From contig NW_020312763.1 in assembly GCF_002999335.1 (NCBI RefSeq), positions 248,001 to 312,000 of the forward strand: DNA of 64,000 nt, written 5' to 3'. The stretch is from Cyclospora cayetanensis (Eukaryota; Apicomplexa; Conoidasida; Eucoccidiorida; Eimeriidae). A program made the position numbers and the translations under genes. The notes under the pieces were generated by a model, which had not been told where the DNA came from, ran no database searches, and saw only the letters and a list, made by a program, of their open reading frames with translations. Positions 1 to 11,300 of the stretch are shown here, one piece after another; the first letter of the stretch is position 1, and the number at the start of each line of letters is the position of its first letter.

Positions 1-989
1 TTAAGGGCAAGAGACCCTGATGGAGTCTGAGAGTGCAGGGTTGTCAGTTAGTAAGCCGTTGGTGCGTGAAGCTATACATAACACGCGACGAAAGTAGCTG
101 AAGGCGCAACTATTTTCTTAATTTAGTCAATATATTTTATTTGAGCACTTTCTATTGCACAAGCTGTATATCTGAAATATAATTGGTGATCAGCCTATTA
201 TGTATGAGATGTCAGCCTGTTGTATGTACTGTGTGAAGTATTCAACTAAACGTGAAGGTATGGAGTGGCAAGCGGGTGCCAAAGCGCACATTCTGCGTTT
301 TATCTACCCTCATGCCGGAGCTCTTTAGTGAAAGGGAAGGTTGCAAGGGGAGTTTCTTGGGAAGAACACTCAAGCCCGATATAGTAAGCTTTGCATCTGC
401 TTTAAGGCCAAGCACCTGCCGAAGGTGGCCTCAGAGAGTTTTACCGAATCCTTGTAGAACGTCCACGAGGAGCGTTGCAACCTCTTGTGCCTGGAGCTAT
501 TTTGATTCCAAGGAAGCGTTCTTCTCGTTGAAACTGCGCGGACCTGTGGCTGTGACTGAGCGTAGCTGGAGGCAGCTAGACGCGTCGTGCAAGCAGCTTT
601 TTAACTGGGCTGTGTAGACTTTCAGTAGCGGAAGCCTGCAGCCGGTTGTATCTGCAGCTATATATATGCATGCAACTGTGGTTATCCGTGGGAATCTATG
701 AGCAACTGTAAGCAGCTCGAGGGTCGTGCATTTAGGGCGACTGCACATGAGGACAGGGCAGAGAGTTCTTGCTCCCACTGAGGGCTTTTTCTCTTCAGCG
801 TTCACGAATAAACACGGCAACCAACGGCTGCAAAAAGTGAGACAGGCAAAAACTGCAGCAAAGTGACAGCAAGCAGAGAAGCAAACGAAAGGCAAAGGTT
901 CGAAGTCGCCGAAAGCCTCAAAGACTCAGGTGCTCCCTTCCAGTGGCGATCCTACGTCTCCCTGCCCTGCCGCGGCACCTGGGGTGTCT
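1..989. other. 3' flank of the peptidase gene; no gene seen
   Basis: Both strands carry only short reading frames with no recognisable family and no splice-linked continuity. The first 250 bases are AT-richer than what follows. The peptidase gene ends at 990 on the minus strand, so this stretch should contain its 3' untranslated region. I see no tRNA, rRNA or repeat array here. Confidence 0.6.
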
Positions 990-3900
990 TCAGCCTCGCG
1001 TGTGGTGAAACCAGTCGTGAGGGATTCTCGAGAGTAGGAAGCAGATATCTTCAGCAACTTTGTTCGTGTGTTTCTGCCCGTCCATGTGCCCGTAGTGACC
1101 AGATCCGCTGACGAGACACCGCAAATGCACGTCTGCTGCGCCTGCGGGCTGCTGCCCTCGAGCCTGTGGCGTTTGTTGCTGGAGGCGATTGAGGTGAGCT
1201 GCGAGTTTAGCGGCGTGCCAAGGAGGCGTTCGCGAATCTGTGAGGGATGTTGTCAGCAGCACCGACGGGAAGGGAGATGGTAGCGCCGCTGTTTCGCCGA
1301 CTTGCGGGTGCAGTTTCTGCAAAGTTTCATAGCAACAATAGGCGGCAATGCTGCAGCGCGCGTCAGCAGCTTCTTCCTTCGCCACAGCTGACCATACACG
1401 CCAAGGGTCTGTAGCTTCGCTGCAAGTGTCATGCTCTTCTTCCCACGTGATGCTTCTCGTCGTCGTTTTTCCTACGCCTCCCGCCGTTGCGGCATCTCTC
1501 CATGCTGCTGCAGAGGTGCTGCTGCTCTGATTCTCGAGGGTGCCCCACTCCTCAGCCTCGAGTTGCGTGAGAGGCAGCAGAGGATCTTCCATCGCTGACA
1601 ACACGTCGATGAATCCGTTTTCTAGGAGCAGGCAACGCACCATAGCTTCTCTTTCCATCCACGGCCGGTGCTTCTGCTGGGTAGAAAGCTGCTGTGAGGA
1701 AGACAGTGCCGCGCATCTTCTACCCGCGAGGAGCAGCGCAGCAGCGGCAACAGCCCCTGCCGATGTAGCCTTTACGGCTGTCGCCTTAGGATGACTCACA
1801 CCTGAACCTTGCAAAAAGGAGAGGATGTCTACAAGATCCTGAGCTGCCTGCCTTCTCCTGTGCCCCCTCCCCTCGGCTTCGCCTTCGAGCGGTGTTTCCC
1901 CCCCGCCTCTGACGTGTGCAAATGCCAGAATCCAGCCGTTTTGCAGCAACAGGGCAGCACCAGCATCAAAGGAAGCAGCCAGCGGCTCCTTGTAAGCTCC
2001 ATACACTTGAAGCAAAAGGGGTCGAGCAGCGGAACCTGCAGGCAAAGGTCGATGCAGTAGGGAAGGCGTAAAAGGAAGCGCGAGAAGGCCGTCGCATTCG
2101 TTGCTTGCGAGGCTGCTTCCCGTGGCAGTACTGGCGTTGCCGGCGAGACGTAACGACAACGGGGGTGCCCTCCGCTGCTGAAAGCATGCAACAGTCTCTC
2201 TACGAGCAACAAGTGTCAGGGGGATGTGAAGCAGTCCGTCCCGAGACGGCGTATACAGCACTTCAACGGCGAACCGCGAAGCAAACGCATGCACGGCCCA
2301 CAGCCGTGCCTTCTGGCGATGTCGCCACGCGTTGCACGATTCCTTCAACCACCCCGACATCCCTTCAACATGCCATTTGTGCCTGCGGACGGCAGTGCAT
2401 GCGCTTTGCGAAGAAGAGTCTTCTGGGCGTGCTGCAGCTGCAAGCTTGGCGCACGCTTCGCGAATGCGCTGCAGGCGTTCCTGTCCAAGCAACACAACGT
2501 GTTGCTGCTGGTGCACAGACAAGCGGCAGGAGGGGACATCCAGGTGTACAGACAACGCGGGATGCAGCGGCGTCTGCAGTAGCATCCGCACAGAGTCCGC
2601 ATGCGCGTCCGCATTCGCTGCAGCAGTCAGCAAACCCGTCCCTCCAAGAGGCAGTGGCGCGTCGATGACAGCAGCAGCTGCTGCTGCTGCATCTTCGATT
2701 GCTGCAATGCCTGCAGCATCGGCAGCCTCAATTGCAGCATTGGAGAGCAGCGGCTCCTCCAAGAGCCGCGACAGATACCCCTGCTGCTGCTTGTGCTGCT
2801 GCTGCTTGTGCTGCTGCTGCTTGTGCTGCTGAAGGCATGCCACGTCTGCCCGAGCCGTTGCAACGTCTACCGCGTCTGCAGTGGGAGTTTTTATGACAAG
2901 GAGAACACTGCGGGCAGCCGATCGCTGCCCATAGACAACGATGCACTGATGCATTACATCGGCATCGCGCACTCTCATGTCCTCCTCCGAATGCAACAGC
3001 AACAGCGGCAGCCGCAGGGGTGTCAGATTCTGCGACTGTGGCGAGCGGAGACACACGTGAGGCTCCTGCAGCCGAATTGTAGAGATCCCAACAGCAGTTG
3101 CGGCACTGGCCACACGAGCATCCTTACTCGCAGCAGCCGCTTCTGCTGGTGCTAATGCATCGAGGATCGCGTCAAGCACCCGATGCAGCAGCGCGTAGCA
3201 GCGAAAACGACCCTCCGGTCCACACAAGAAGAAATACACGAGCTTGCACCTGCAGGGAAACGTTCCAGACAGCCACGATGCAAGGAAGCGCTTCCTCAGC
3301 CTCTTCTAAGGCCGTGTGAAAGCAAGCGCTCCTGCCTCTACAGCCTGAGTGCGACGTGAGGCGGTGCAGATGCTGAGCAGTTCTTACCCAGACTCAAAGA
3401 AGTGCGGATTTCCACCAAACAGCAGCCGTGGCTTCCCGCGAGTGTCTCCTGCCCTGCAGCAGCAGCAGCAAGAGCATCAACAACAGCAAGAGCTTCAACA
3501 AAAGCAAGAGCATCACCAAAAGCAAGAGCAGCAGCAAGAGCATCACCAAAAGCAAGAGCTTCAACAAAAGCAAGAGCTTCAACAAAAGCAAGAGCATCAA
3601 TAAGAGCATCAATAAAAGCAAGAGCATCAATAAAAGCAAGAGCATCAATAAAAGCAAGAGCAGCAGCAAGAGCATCACCAAAAGCAAGAGCATCAACAAA
3701 AGCATCACCAAAAGCAAGAGCATCAACAAAACCAAGAGCTTCAACAAAACCAAGAGCATCAACAAAAGCATCAATAAAAGCAAGAGCATCAATAAAAGCA
3801 AGAGCATCAATAAAAGCAAGAGCATCAATAAAAGCAAGGGCATCAATAAAAGCAAGAGCAGCAGCAAGAGCTTCAACAAAAGCAAGAGCATCAACAAAAG

Positions 3901-6900
3901 CATCAATAAAAGCAAGAGCATCAATAAAAGCAAGAGCAGCAGCAAGAGCATCACCAAAAGCAAGAGCTTCAACAAAAGCAAGAGCATCAACAAAAGCAAG
4001 AGCTTCAACAAAACCACGAGCATCAATAAAAGCATCAGTAAAAGCAAGAGCATCAATAAAAGCAAGAGCAGCAGCAAGAGCATCAACAAAAGCGAGAGCA
4101 TCAACAAAAGCAAGAGCATCAACAAGAGCAAGAGCATTAACAAAAGCATCACCAAAAGCAAGAGCATCAACAAGAGCAAGAGCATCAACAAAAGCATCAC
4201 CAAAAGCAGCAGCGGCCACCCATAGAAGAAGACTGGGGAGGCACCAAGCGTCAAAGACATGCAGGGCAGCACATGCAAGCGCGGTGACTGCAAAGCAGCT
4301 TTGCCTTTCGCTGCGTCTATACAGCACCACAGGCTCTTAGGCCGCCATACACAAACACATCCACACATACACTGTACACACAAAGTAACAACATAAGATT
4401 CTGCGTCTCTTACCGCTGCACCCAAGTGTAGGTACAACTCCGGTTGGTTGCGGTGAAGAAGAGGTAACGTCGATCCTTGCCAAGCCGCACGTCGTAGTGC
4501 AACTTGCGGCCTCCCTCAGCAGCTTGCTGCGAATGAAGCAACAGCAGCAGCAGTGCCTCCATTGAAGCCCCCCCTTATCCACGCACTTGCGCTTACAGCA
4601 ACAAACATGCACAAGCAGACAGCAGAGACACACTAACACCAGAGGAAGGGGGCACATCGAAGTCACCGAAACGCTTGCGCAGGCAGGAGTCGCAGAAACA
4701 AAAACACGAACGCAACGAACGCAGCGCAGAGGGAGCAGTACCAAGCAGCCCAAACCAGCCCTAACCAACACAAGAAAGCAGAAAAATGCAGTAGACAGCA
4801 GCATGTCACCAAGACCTTAAAAGCAGCCCTCGTTCAAAGACGCAGACACCAGGTGCTATAACGCGAAGCAGCAGAAGCAGCAGAAGCAGCAGAAGCAGCA
4901 GAAGCAGCAGCGACAGCAGCTCAAGGGGCAAAGCAGCCCTTCCTCACGGAGTGAAGCAACAGCTCTCTCTTCGCCAGCACAAAGGGGTAGACTCTGCGGA
5001 TTAGCGCGGCTGTCTCCCCTGTGGATGTAAGCACACCCATCACCAGGGTCGGCGAGGAAGCTCCTTGTGGCTCTCCTGGAATCGCTGTAGCTGTTCGTGT
5101 CTCGCATGCCGGCGCAGTCTCGAGAGACGGCTCGAAAACAAAGCGCAACACTTTGTCTGCAGCAAGGGTCTGTGCATCCACCCCCGCCGCATACAGCAGG
5201 AACGGCTGCAGAGCCGCAGTCGAATGCCAAGTAGAAGCAGTCGAGGAAATAAGCTCTGCTGCTGAAGCTGACGTGTCGAGTCGTTCGGATGCGATCTCTG
5301 CTCCCGTTGGCTCTCCATGTGCTGCTGCTCTTGATACTCGTGTTGCTGCTCCTGTTGCTGCTCCTGTTGATACTCCTGTTGATACTCCTGTTGCTGTTGA
5401 TAATCCTGCTGTTGCTCCTGCTGTTGCTCCTGCTGTTGCTCCTGTTGCTGTTGATAAGCTTGTTGCTGCTCCTCTTGATACTCCTGTTGCTGCTCCTCTT
5501 GATACTCCTGCTCCATCGCAGACTCCTGCCGGTGCTTCTACGTCGAATTCGAATGCAGCGATATCTAAAAGAGGAGGCGCAGCGGGGAACCATTCCCAAG
5601 GAGAAAGCAGCAGCGGCGTATCTGCCGCATCGGAAGCGCTATAGATGGAGCTTTTATGAGGAAATTCACCTCTCAAGGAGCTTTCTGAGCCACAAGATTT
5701 GCTGCTAGTTCGCAGAAGGAGAATCGGACGATCGGTTCCCTTCGGATCGATAGAAACGCCAACCAAGCCCTCTGCATGCCCCCAAACTCTGATGCTGCGG
5801 AGCACTGGCAGTGTCGCGTCTTGTTGCTGCCGGTGATCATTTCGATGGCGATCGCTTTGATGGTGCTTCCTCTGATTGAGCATCCATACCCCCAAGTCAA
5901 GAATCTGCTCCTCTCCCTCCAGCAGCAGCGCAACCGCTTCTTCTTGGCATTCTAGCGGCAGCTGCAAGACCTCTGCTTGCTGCTGCAGCAGATCTCTCAG
6001 CGACTCAAAGTGCTCTTTTTCCTCCTCTTGCTGCTGCAGTTGCTGCTGCTGCTGTGATAACGCTTGTTTTTGCGGCTGTTGCTGCTGTTGCTGCTGTGAT
6101 AACGGTTGTTTTTGCTGCTGCTGTGATAGCGGTTGTTTTTGCTGCTGTTGTAATGACGGCACAGGTCGGCGGCAGAGAATGACAGCCTCTTGAACAAAAA
6201 GTGACGGACGGCAGTAATACGCGAAGCCTCCAAGAGTATCTACTGGAATGTGCGCCGCGGCATTTGCTGCTACGGCTGCTGCAGTCAGGGCAGCTGCAGT
6301 CAAGTCGGGGTGAAGATGAAGATCGGGGAACTGCTGCTGCTTCTGCAAGGCGACCAAGGCATGCCTCTCGTGCTGTAGGCTCCTGCCTTGCTGCTGCTTT
6401 TCCCTGCATGCCCCCTCCGCTTGCTGTTGCCGTTGCTGCTGAGCACCCCTCGGAGTCACCTCGAGGATTTGGTGCAAGGCAGCCTCCGTAGCTTCAATTG
6501 CAGGAGCAGCAGCAGCAGCAAATGCCGCAAACCGACCAACAGAATATCCAGCTGCCGCTGCAAGAGCCTTCTCTTCCCGGGCTGTAACGACACTTGCAGC
6601 AGCAGCAGCAGCTGTTGTTTCTGCAGCTGCGCTAAGTTCTTCTGCAGCATCCGGTTTAAGTGGTGCTGCCGCTGCTGCTGCGAGAGGGAGCAGCCGCTCG
6701 AGAAGCCCCTCTCTTTGAAAGAAACTTGCGCAGTCGCTTCGAGGAGCTAAGAACGGATGCCATCGTGCTGATCCTGCACTTTTGTCGGGGTTGTTGTTGT
6801 TGCTGTTGCTGCTGATGGTGTTGCTGCTGCAGCTGCCCTCATGGGAGGTGTTGGTGGTATTTTGAGGTTCTCGGTAGCTGCTGCTCGAGAGGCGCTCTCG

Positions 6901-7077
6901 GCTAGTGTCGTTTTTCCCCAAGCGGACTGCAGCAGACGCAGAAGGTGAACGATGCAAATGTGCAAAACTGCTGTAGGTACCCCTCCATCTGGATGCGGCT
7001 CCTGCTGCTGCTTGGAAACTGTCTCCAACACAGCGAACCGATACACTCCGAAGAATCGGCGGTTCCAAACACGCCAT
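990..7077 (-). CDS. S9A prolyl oligopeptidase family serine peptidase (oligopeptidase B-like), 3 exons
   Basis: Proposed exons 7077-4948, 4526-4414 and 3249-990 join in phase (0, then 2) and give about 1500 aa, roughly twice the usual family length. The N-terminal half matches the beta-propeller region (PPILRSVSV near the start, EEQILDLGVWML, then RRVYPFVLAKRELLLHS). It is interrupted by Ala-rich, Gln-rich and Ser/Thr-Gly-Val runs. Exon 2 supplies GRKLHYDVRLGKDRRYLFF, the propeller piece usual before the hydrolase domain. Exon 3 has the linker PSRDGLLHIPLTLV and the hydrolase signature VYGAY...GWILAFAHVRGGGE. Candidate triad: Ser ~1244 in ATSAGA, Asp ~1419 in TSLTDSR, His ~1466 in GSGHYG. The nucleophile turn differs from the usual GGSAGG, so activity is uncertain. 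The family cleaves short peptides after Pro or basic residues, usually in the cytosol. The start at 7077 is the first ATG of the open frame; an upstream exon is not excluded. The second intron is filled by an 18-bp repeat. Confidence 0.82.
3460..4215. repeat. 18-bp degenerate tandem array in peptidase intron 2
   Basis: About 40 copies of a unit close to AAAGCAAGAGCATCAATA follow one another, with variants in which ATCAAT becomes TTCAAC, ATCACC or CAGCAGC. The array lies wholly inside the proposed intron between 3250 and 4413. The unit length is a multiple of three and lacks stops in several frames, so long artificial reading frames run through it on both strands. None of them resembles the peptidase. 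Confidence 0.9.
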
Positions 7078-8390
7078 CTATCCTGCCTCGCGTAAAGCAT
7101 CAAAAGCACCAGCAATAGCGGCAAATGCTGCTGTTGCTCGTGCTTTCGGTACGACTACTGCTACTGCTGCTGCTGCTGTTGACGGTGGGGGGAGGGGGGA
7201 AAGGCCGCCTTCGCCACGGCTTCGCATTTCATAGGAACAGATCTTCGCGTGCCTGCCGCTCACTCCGGATAATGCAGAAGCCGCATATTACACAATACAC
7301 AAGCCGGCAAGCATAGCGCCTTGCCCGTTATGCTCACGGGCTAGCTGTATAGCGTCTTTCTGTCCTGCGGCAGCATCTGCTCAACACAGTCTCGATACCT
7401 CTGTCTGAGCTCCCTGCTGCTAGTGCTGCTGCTGGCTTACTTCGCATAGCCGCCGAACCCAAGCGCTGCACACACAGGGGGGAGGGGGAGAGGGTGCTGT
7501 TAAAGACGTTCCATATACACCAAAAATTCTAAATTGCATCTAAATTGCCCCTGAAAACGCGAGCAGCGCCACTTGGTACCCCAGTCCAACAGAATCGATA
7601 CGGGGGGCCCCCCTCCCCAGTCCCCGCGTGTATACACCCGGGTACGCCGGGTGTATGTACGGAGGAGGGGGCCCCCCCCGTATCGATTCTGTACGAAAAC
7701 GAACCCCGTCATGAAGGAACCTCCCGTCGCGCACACTTATGCCGTTATTCGGCATCAAGAAACATTTTAATTCGCCACAAACTTCAAGGAATCTTCAGGG
7801 GGACTGCCTGCTGCAGACGCTCGACAGCGGGGAAATTCAAGATTGCCGCCTTTTCGCCATAGTCTGCAGACGACCCTAGAGCCCCCTGCTTGCGTTTCCT
7901 GCTGCGGTTGCAATGACAGCAGCAGCAGCAACAACATTTGCTTAACTTTGCCTTCTCTTCGTGCCTGCTAGAGGGTCTCCTCTCTCTCCTGTGCTGGCTG
8001 CTTCGGCGGCTTTTCTGCAGCACCTTCTAACTCCCGTGGAGTTCCTCAGTACGAGCGTTCACTTACCCCCCTCTTCCCCCCTCGCCGCTCCAGCGTCAGC
8101 CAGCAGCCTACCCCCAGCAGCCACCCCTTTGTTGCTGCTGCGGCAGCAGCAGCAGCAGCAGCAGCGCGCCTCTGTCTCGAAAATTCCTCTCATCCAACAA
8201 GAACAACAGCGCCAACAACAACACCAACGGCAACAGCAGTCCGTGAAGGGGCCGCTGCGTCTGCCAAGGCTGCAGCCCGCAAGGTGACACCCCACGTCGC
8301 TGCAAACTTTTTCTCCTCTCCGCGAAAACAGCACTAAATACCCCACAGAGTGTCGGGAGCAGCGAAATCAGCATCTGCGCAGCCATAGCC
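7078..8390. other. Divergent intergenic region between peptidase and DPH2
   Basis: The two flanking genes are transcribed away from each other, so this 1.3 kb should hold both promoters and 5' untranslated regions. It contains short CTG/CAG runs (around 7150 and 8130-8165), a G-rich tract near 7480-7495, and the 102-bp nested hairpin described separately. No core promoter motif can be named from sequence alone. Confidence 0.6.
7590..7691. repeat. 102-bp nested inverted repeat (hairpin)
   Basis: The outer arms start with CAGAATCGATACGGGGGG and end with its complement CCCCCCGTATCGATTCTG, each continuing into a GGGCCC-type G/C block. An inner pair, roughly GTGTATACACCCGG against CCGGGTGTATGTAC, forms a second stem around TACG. 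The whole could fold into one long arm, or be a small palindromic mobile element. I see no second copy in this window. Confidence 0.85.
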
Positions 8391-11300
8391 ATGGCGTTGT
8401 CGGCAGCTGCATCCCGTCCTTACTTCCCCTGCCCAGTTTGCAGCAGCACCTCGGGGAAGCGCTGCTGCGCATGCTGCAACGTGGCAAGAGGAGGATCTCT
8501 AGAGAGCAGCGACGTCCTCCTTTCAGCTGCTGCAGCGGAAACAACTGCGCTGCTCCTGCAGCAGCAACCCCACTGGCGCCGAGCTGCGCTCCTGCTGCCG
8601 CAAGACCGCCTCGTTGAGGCTCCATCCTTTCTTGAGGCTTTTCGAGCCAAGTGGAGGCAGCAGCGTTTTCCAGTGGCGGAGGGGCGAGCAGGCACGGCTT
8701 TGCCTCCCGAACCAGCTTCCTCCGCCTCAGCAGATTCTGCTGCACCTGAGCGACGCCTCGATGAGCAGGAAGGCTCCCTGAACGGTCTGCCGCAGAAGGA
8801 GGAGCAGCAGCAGAACCTTCAGGAAGCATCCAAGCAGCAGACGCGCACCCTCGACCCTCCCTTTCTCTACGTTGTCGCCGATCGCCCGCCTGGCTTCTGC
8901 TGCAGCGAGTTGAGCAGCGCTGCTGCCCTTTCTCCTGACGTGCTGCTGTCTGCTGCCGCTTCCTCTGCCTGCTGCAGCCCACCTGCAACTGCGGTGTGCC
9001 GCCCAACAGTCTTCATCTACCCAAAGGCGCCTCTAAATACTCCACTCTGCGCTGCAGCGATTGCCGCACGCTTGTGCGGGCGTGTAGAGCTGCCACCTCC
9101 ACAGCTGCCTCGAGGCAGTCCACCCACGACAGCAGCCTCGCTGATTTTGCTGCTGCTCGACGCTCCCGTGCAGCATGGCTTGGGATGTTTGCTGCGACAC
9201 CTCCTAGAGCTTCTGCCCGCAGCTCCGGAGCAGCTCTCGCCTCTGGAAAGCGGAGGAAGCAGCTCACCAACCCCCCGCTCCTCCTCCTCGATCAACTCCC
9301 TCAGCGGCACTTGCCCTGGAACGCCTGTCGCGGCTGCTTCTCATGCTGCTGCTGCTTCCGCGCGGTGTACATGCACCTGGGGAGACACCGCGCTCTTCGT
9401 CGCCCTCTCCCCCCTCCTGCTGCTCCCTGCCAACCTGCGAGAAGCGGCGCAAGACGCCGCGAAAGAGCTCGGAAAGGCCGCTGCCGTTGCTCCTGCCAAA
9501 AGCTGCTCTGGCTTCCGCCAATGCGGCGGCACATTCTGCGCCGAACAAATAACCTCCTGCTTGCTGTTTGAGCAGCAGCAGCAGCAGCAGCTCCCCTGTG
9601 ATCAGAAGGAGGCGTTTTCCAAGCTGGCTGCGCAGCGGTACGCTGAGCTCTATCAGCTGCCGCACATGCGCTTCGCTCAGCTCTGCTTCCTCCCGCCGTG
9701 GGTGCCAAGAGCTGCGGATCCGCCTTTCGAGAAGGCGTCTTTTCCCCCGCCGAAATGGCAAATCGAAGAGTGTTTCCAGCTCGTCAGCACGGCATCGAGC
9801 TACCTACGCGTTGGAGGTCGTGTGCTCTTCAAAGTCTACAGACGAGCTGAGGGTGGCACTATTGGCTTGTCACCTGTCGCTTTGCAGCCGCAATTCCTGC
9901 CGCAAAAGTCAAAGACTGCCAGAAAATCTCAGACAGTGAAGCTGTCAGATCCACCGACGCTCCCAGATCTCCTCGGCAGCACCGCTGTTACCCTCGTCTA
10001 CGTCGGAACCACGGGAGCCGTTCTAGAAAAGCAACAGGAAAGACAGCAGCAACAACAGCAGCAACAACAGGAAGCGCAGCAACAACAACAGGAAGCGCAG
10101 CAACAACAACAGGAAGCGCAGCAACAACAGGAAGCGCAGCAGCAACAACAGCAGCAACAACAGGAAGCGCAGCAGCAACAACAGCAGCAACAACAGGAAG
10201 CGCAGCAGCAACAACAGCAGCAACAACAGGAAGCGCAGCAGCAACAACAGCAGCAACAACAGGAAGCGCAGCAGGAGCAACAGCAGCGGAGGGAAGGAGG
10301 CGGTACAGCTGCTGAGTGTAAGTGCATCCAATTGACGCACCGACTGAAGCTGCACTCTGCGAATATTGCAGAGACTCCCCCGTCTTTGATGCTTCTGCGG
10401 CTTTTGTTGCGTCACGGGAGCAGCTGCAGCGTCTTTTCAGTTGATCCTCAATGGATCCCCCATCCTCAGCAGCACACTCCGAAGCAGGCACGCGCCAGTT
10501 GTGCTTCTTCGTCTGATAGCAACGCCGCTGTACGGCCAAGCTCAGTGTGTGGCTGCATGTGCCGCCGCTGTATCGACAGCTGCTGCCCATGCTTCGAGCA
10601 CCTGCTTGTGGACGAAGGTCCTCGTGTGTCTGCGCAGCTTGGTAGGCAGTTTGTCGCTGCGCAGAAACTCCAAGCACTGGCACGAGCAGCGGTGGTGGCA
10701 GAGGGCACTGCAGCAGGATCGCAGCTATCTCTGCTGTTGGTGGGGCAGCAGACTTGCTCCTCGCTGCGGCTGCACGAACAGCTGGTGCGGCTTATTACCG
10801 AACAACTTGCAGACGCAGCAGCTCGTGAGCAGCTCAGGGAAGAGCAGGACGCTAGCAGCAGTAGTAGCAGTAGCAGGAGGGGTAGCAGTAGCAGGAGGGG
10901 TAGTGAGGCAAGCGAAGAGGAGGAATCTGATGAGGAGGAGGAGGAGGCGCAGCGACGCCAGCGTTTGCGGCAGCTGCAGCAGTGCTTTGTTTCTGTTGCA
11001 ATGGGGGAGGTCACAGCAACCAAGCTTTTGAACTACAGCGACGTGGAAGGCTTCGGCTTGGTGGGTTGCACAGGCAGCTGCCTGTTAGTTCAGCAGCAGC
11101 AGAAGGAAATGGGGTACGGGGGGGCGTTGCTGCTTCCCATCGATATCCTCATTGCCTTGGAGATCGCGGAGTTTTCGCCTCACAGACTTGTCGAGAGTGA
11201 CGAGCTGCTGCTGCTGCTGCGGCTGCGGCAGCAGCAGCTCGAGAGCGAGCAAAGGCAGCAAAAAAGCCGCGACGCTCAAAGTGGCAGTAGCTCGGATAAG

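Noticed and set aside
3338..4437. Long reading frames rich in Leu/Met, Asp-Ala-Leu, Lys-Ala-Arg or Ser-Lys-Asn on both strands
   Set aside because: They are translations of the 18-bp array inside a peptidase intron. The flanking exons join without them, and none resembles a protein family.
9700..10020. LRVGGRVLFKVYR in DPH2 taken as an FtsJ-like methyltransferase fragment
   Set aside because: Position and following sequence fit the GGR motif that precedes domain 2 of DPH2. There is no SAM-binding motif.
9988..10683. Minus-strand Leu/Val/Ala- or Cys-rich frames opposite the DPH2 Gln tract
   Set aside because: Antisense reading of CAG/CAA repeats. The plus frame has family signatures on both sides of the tract.
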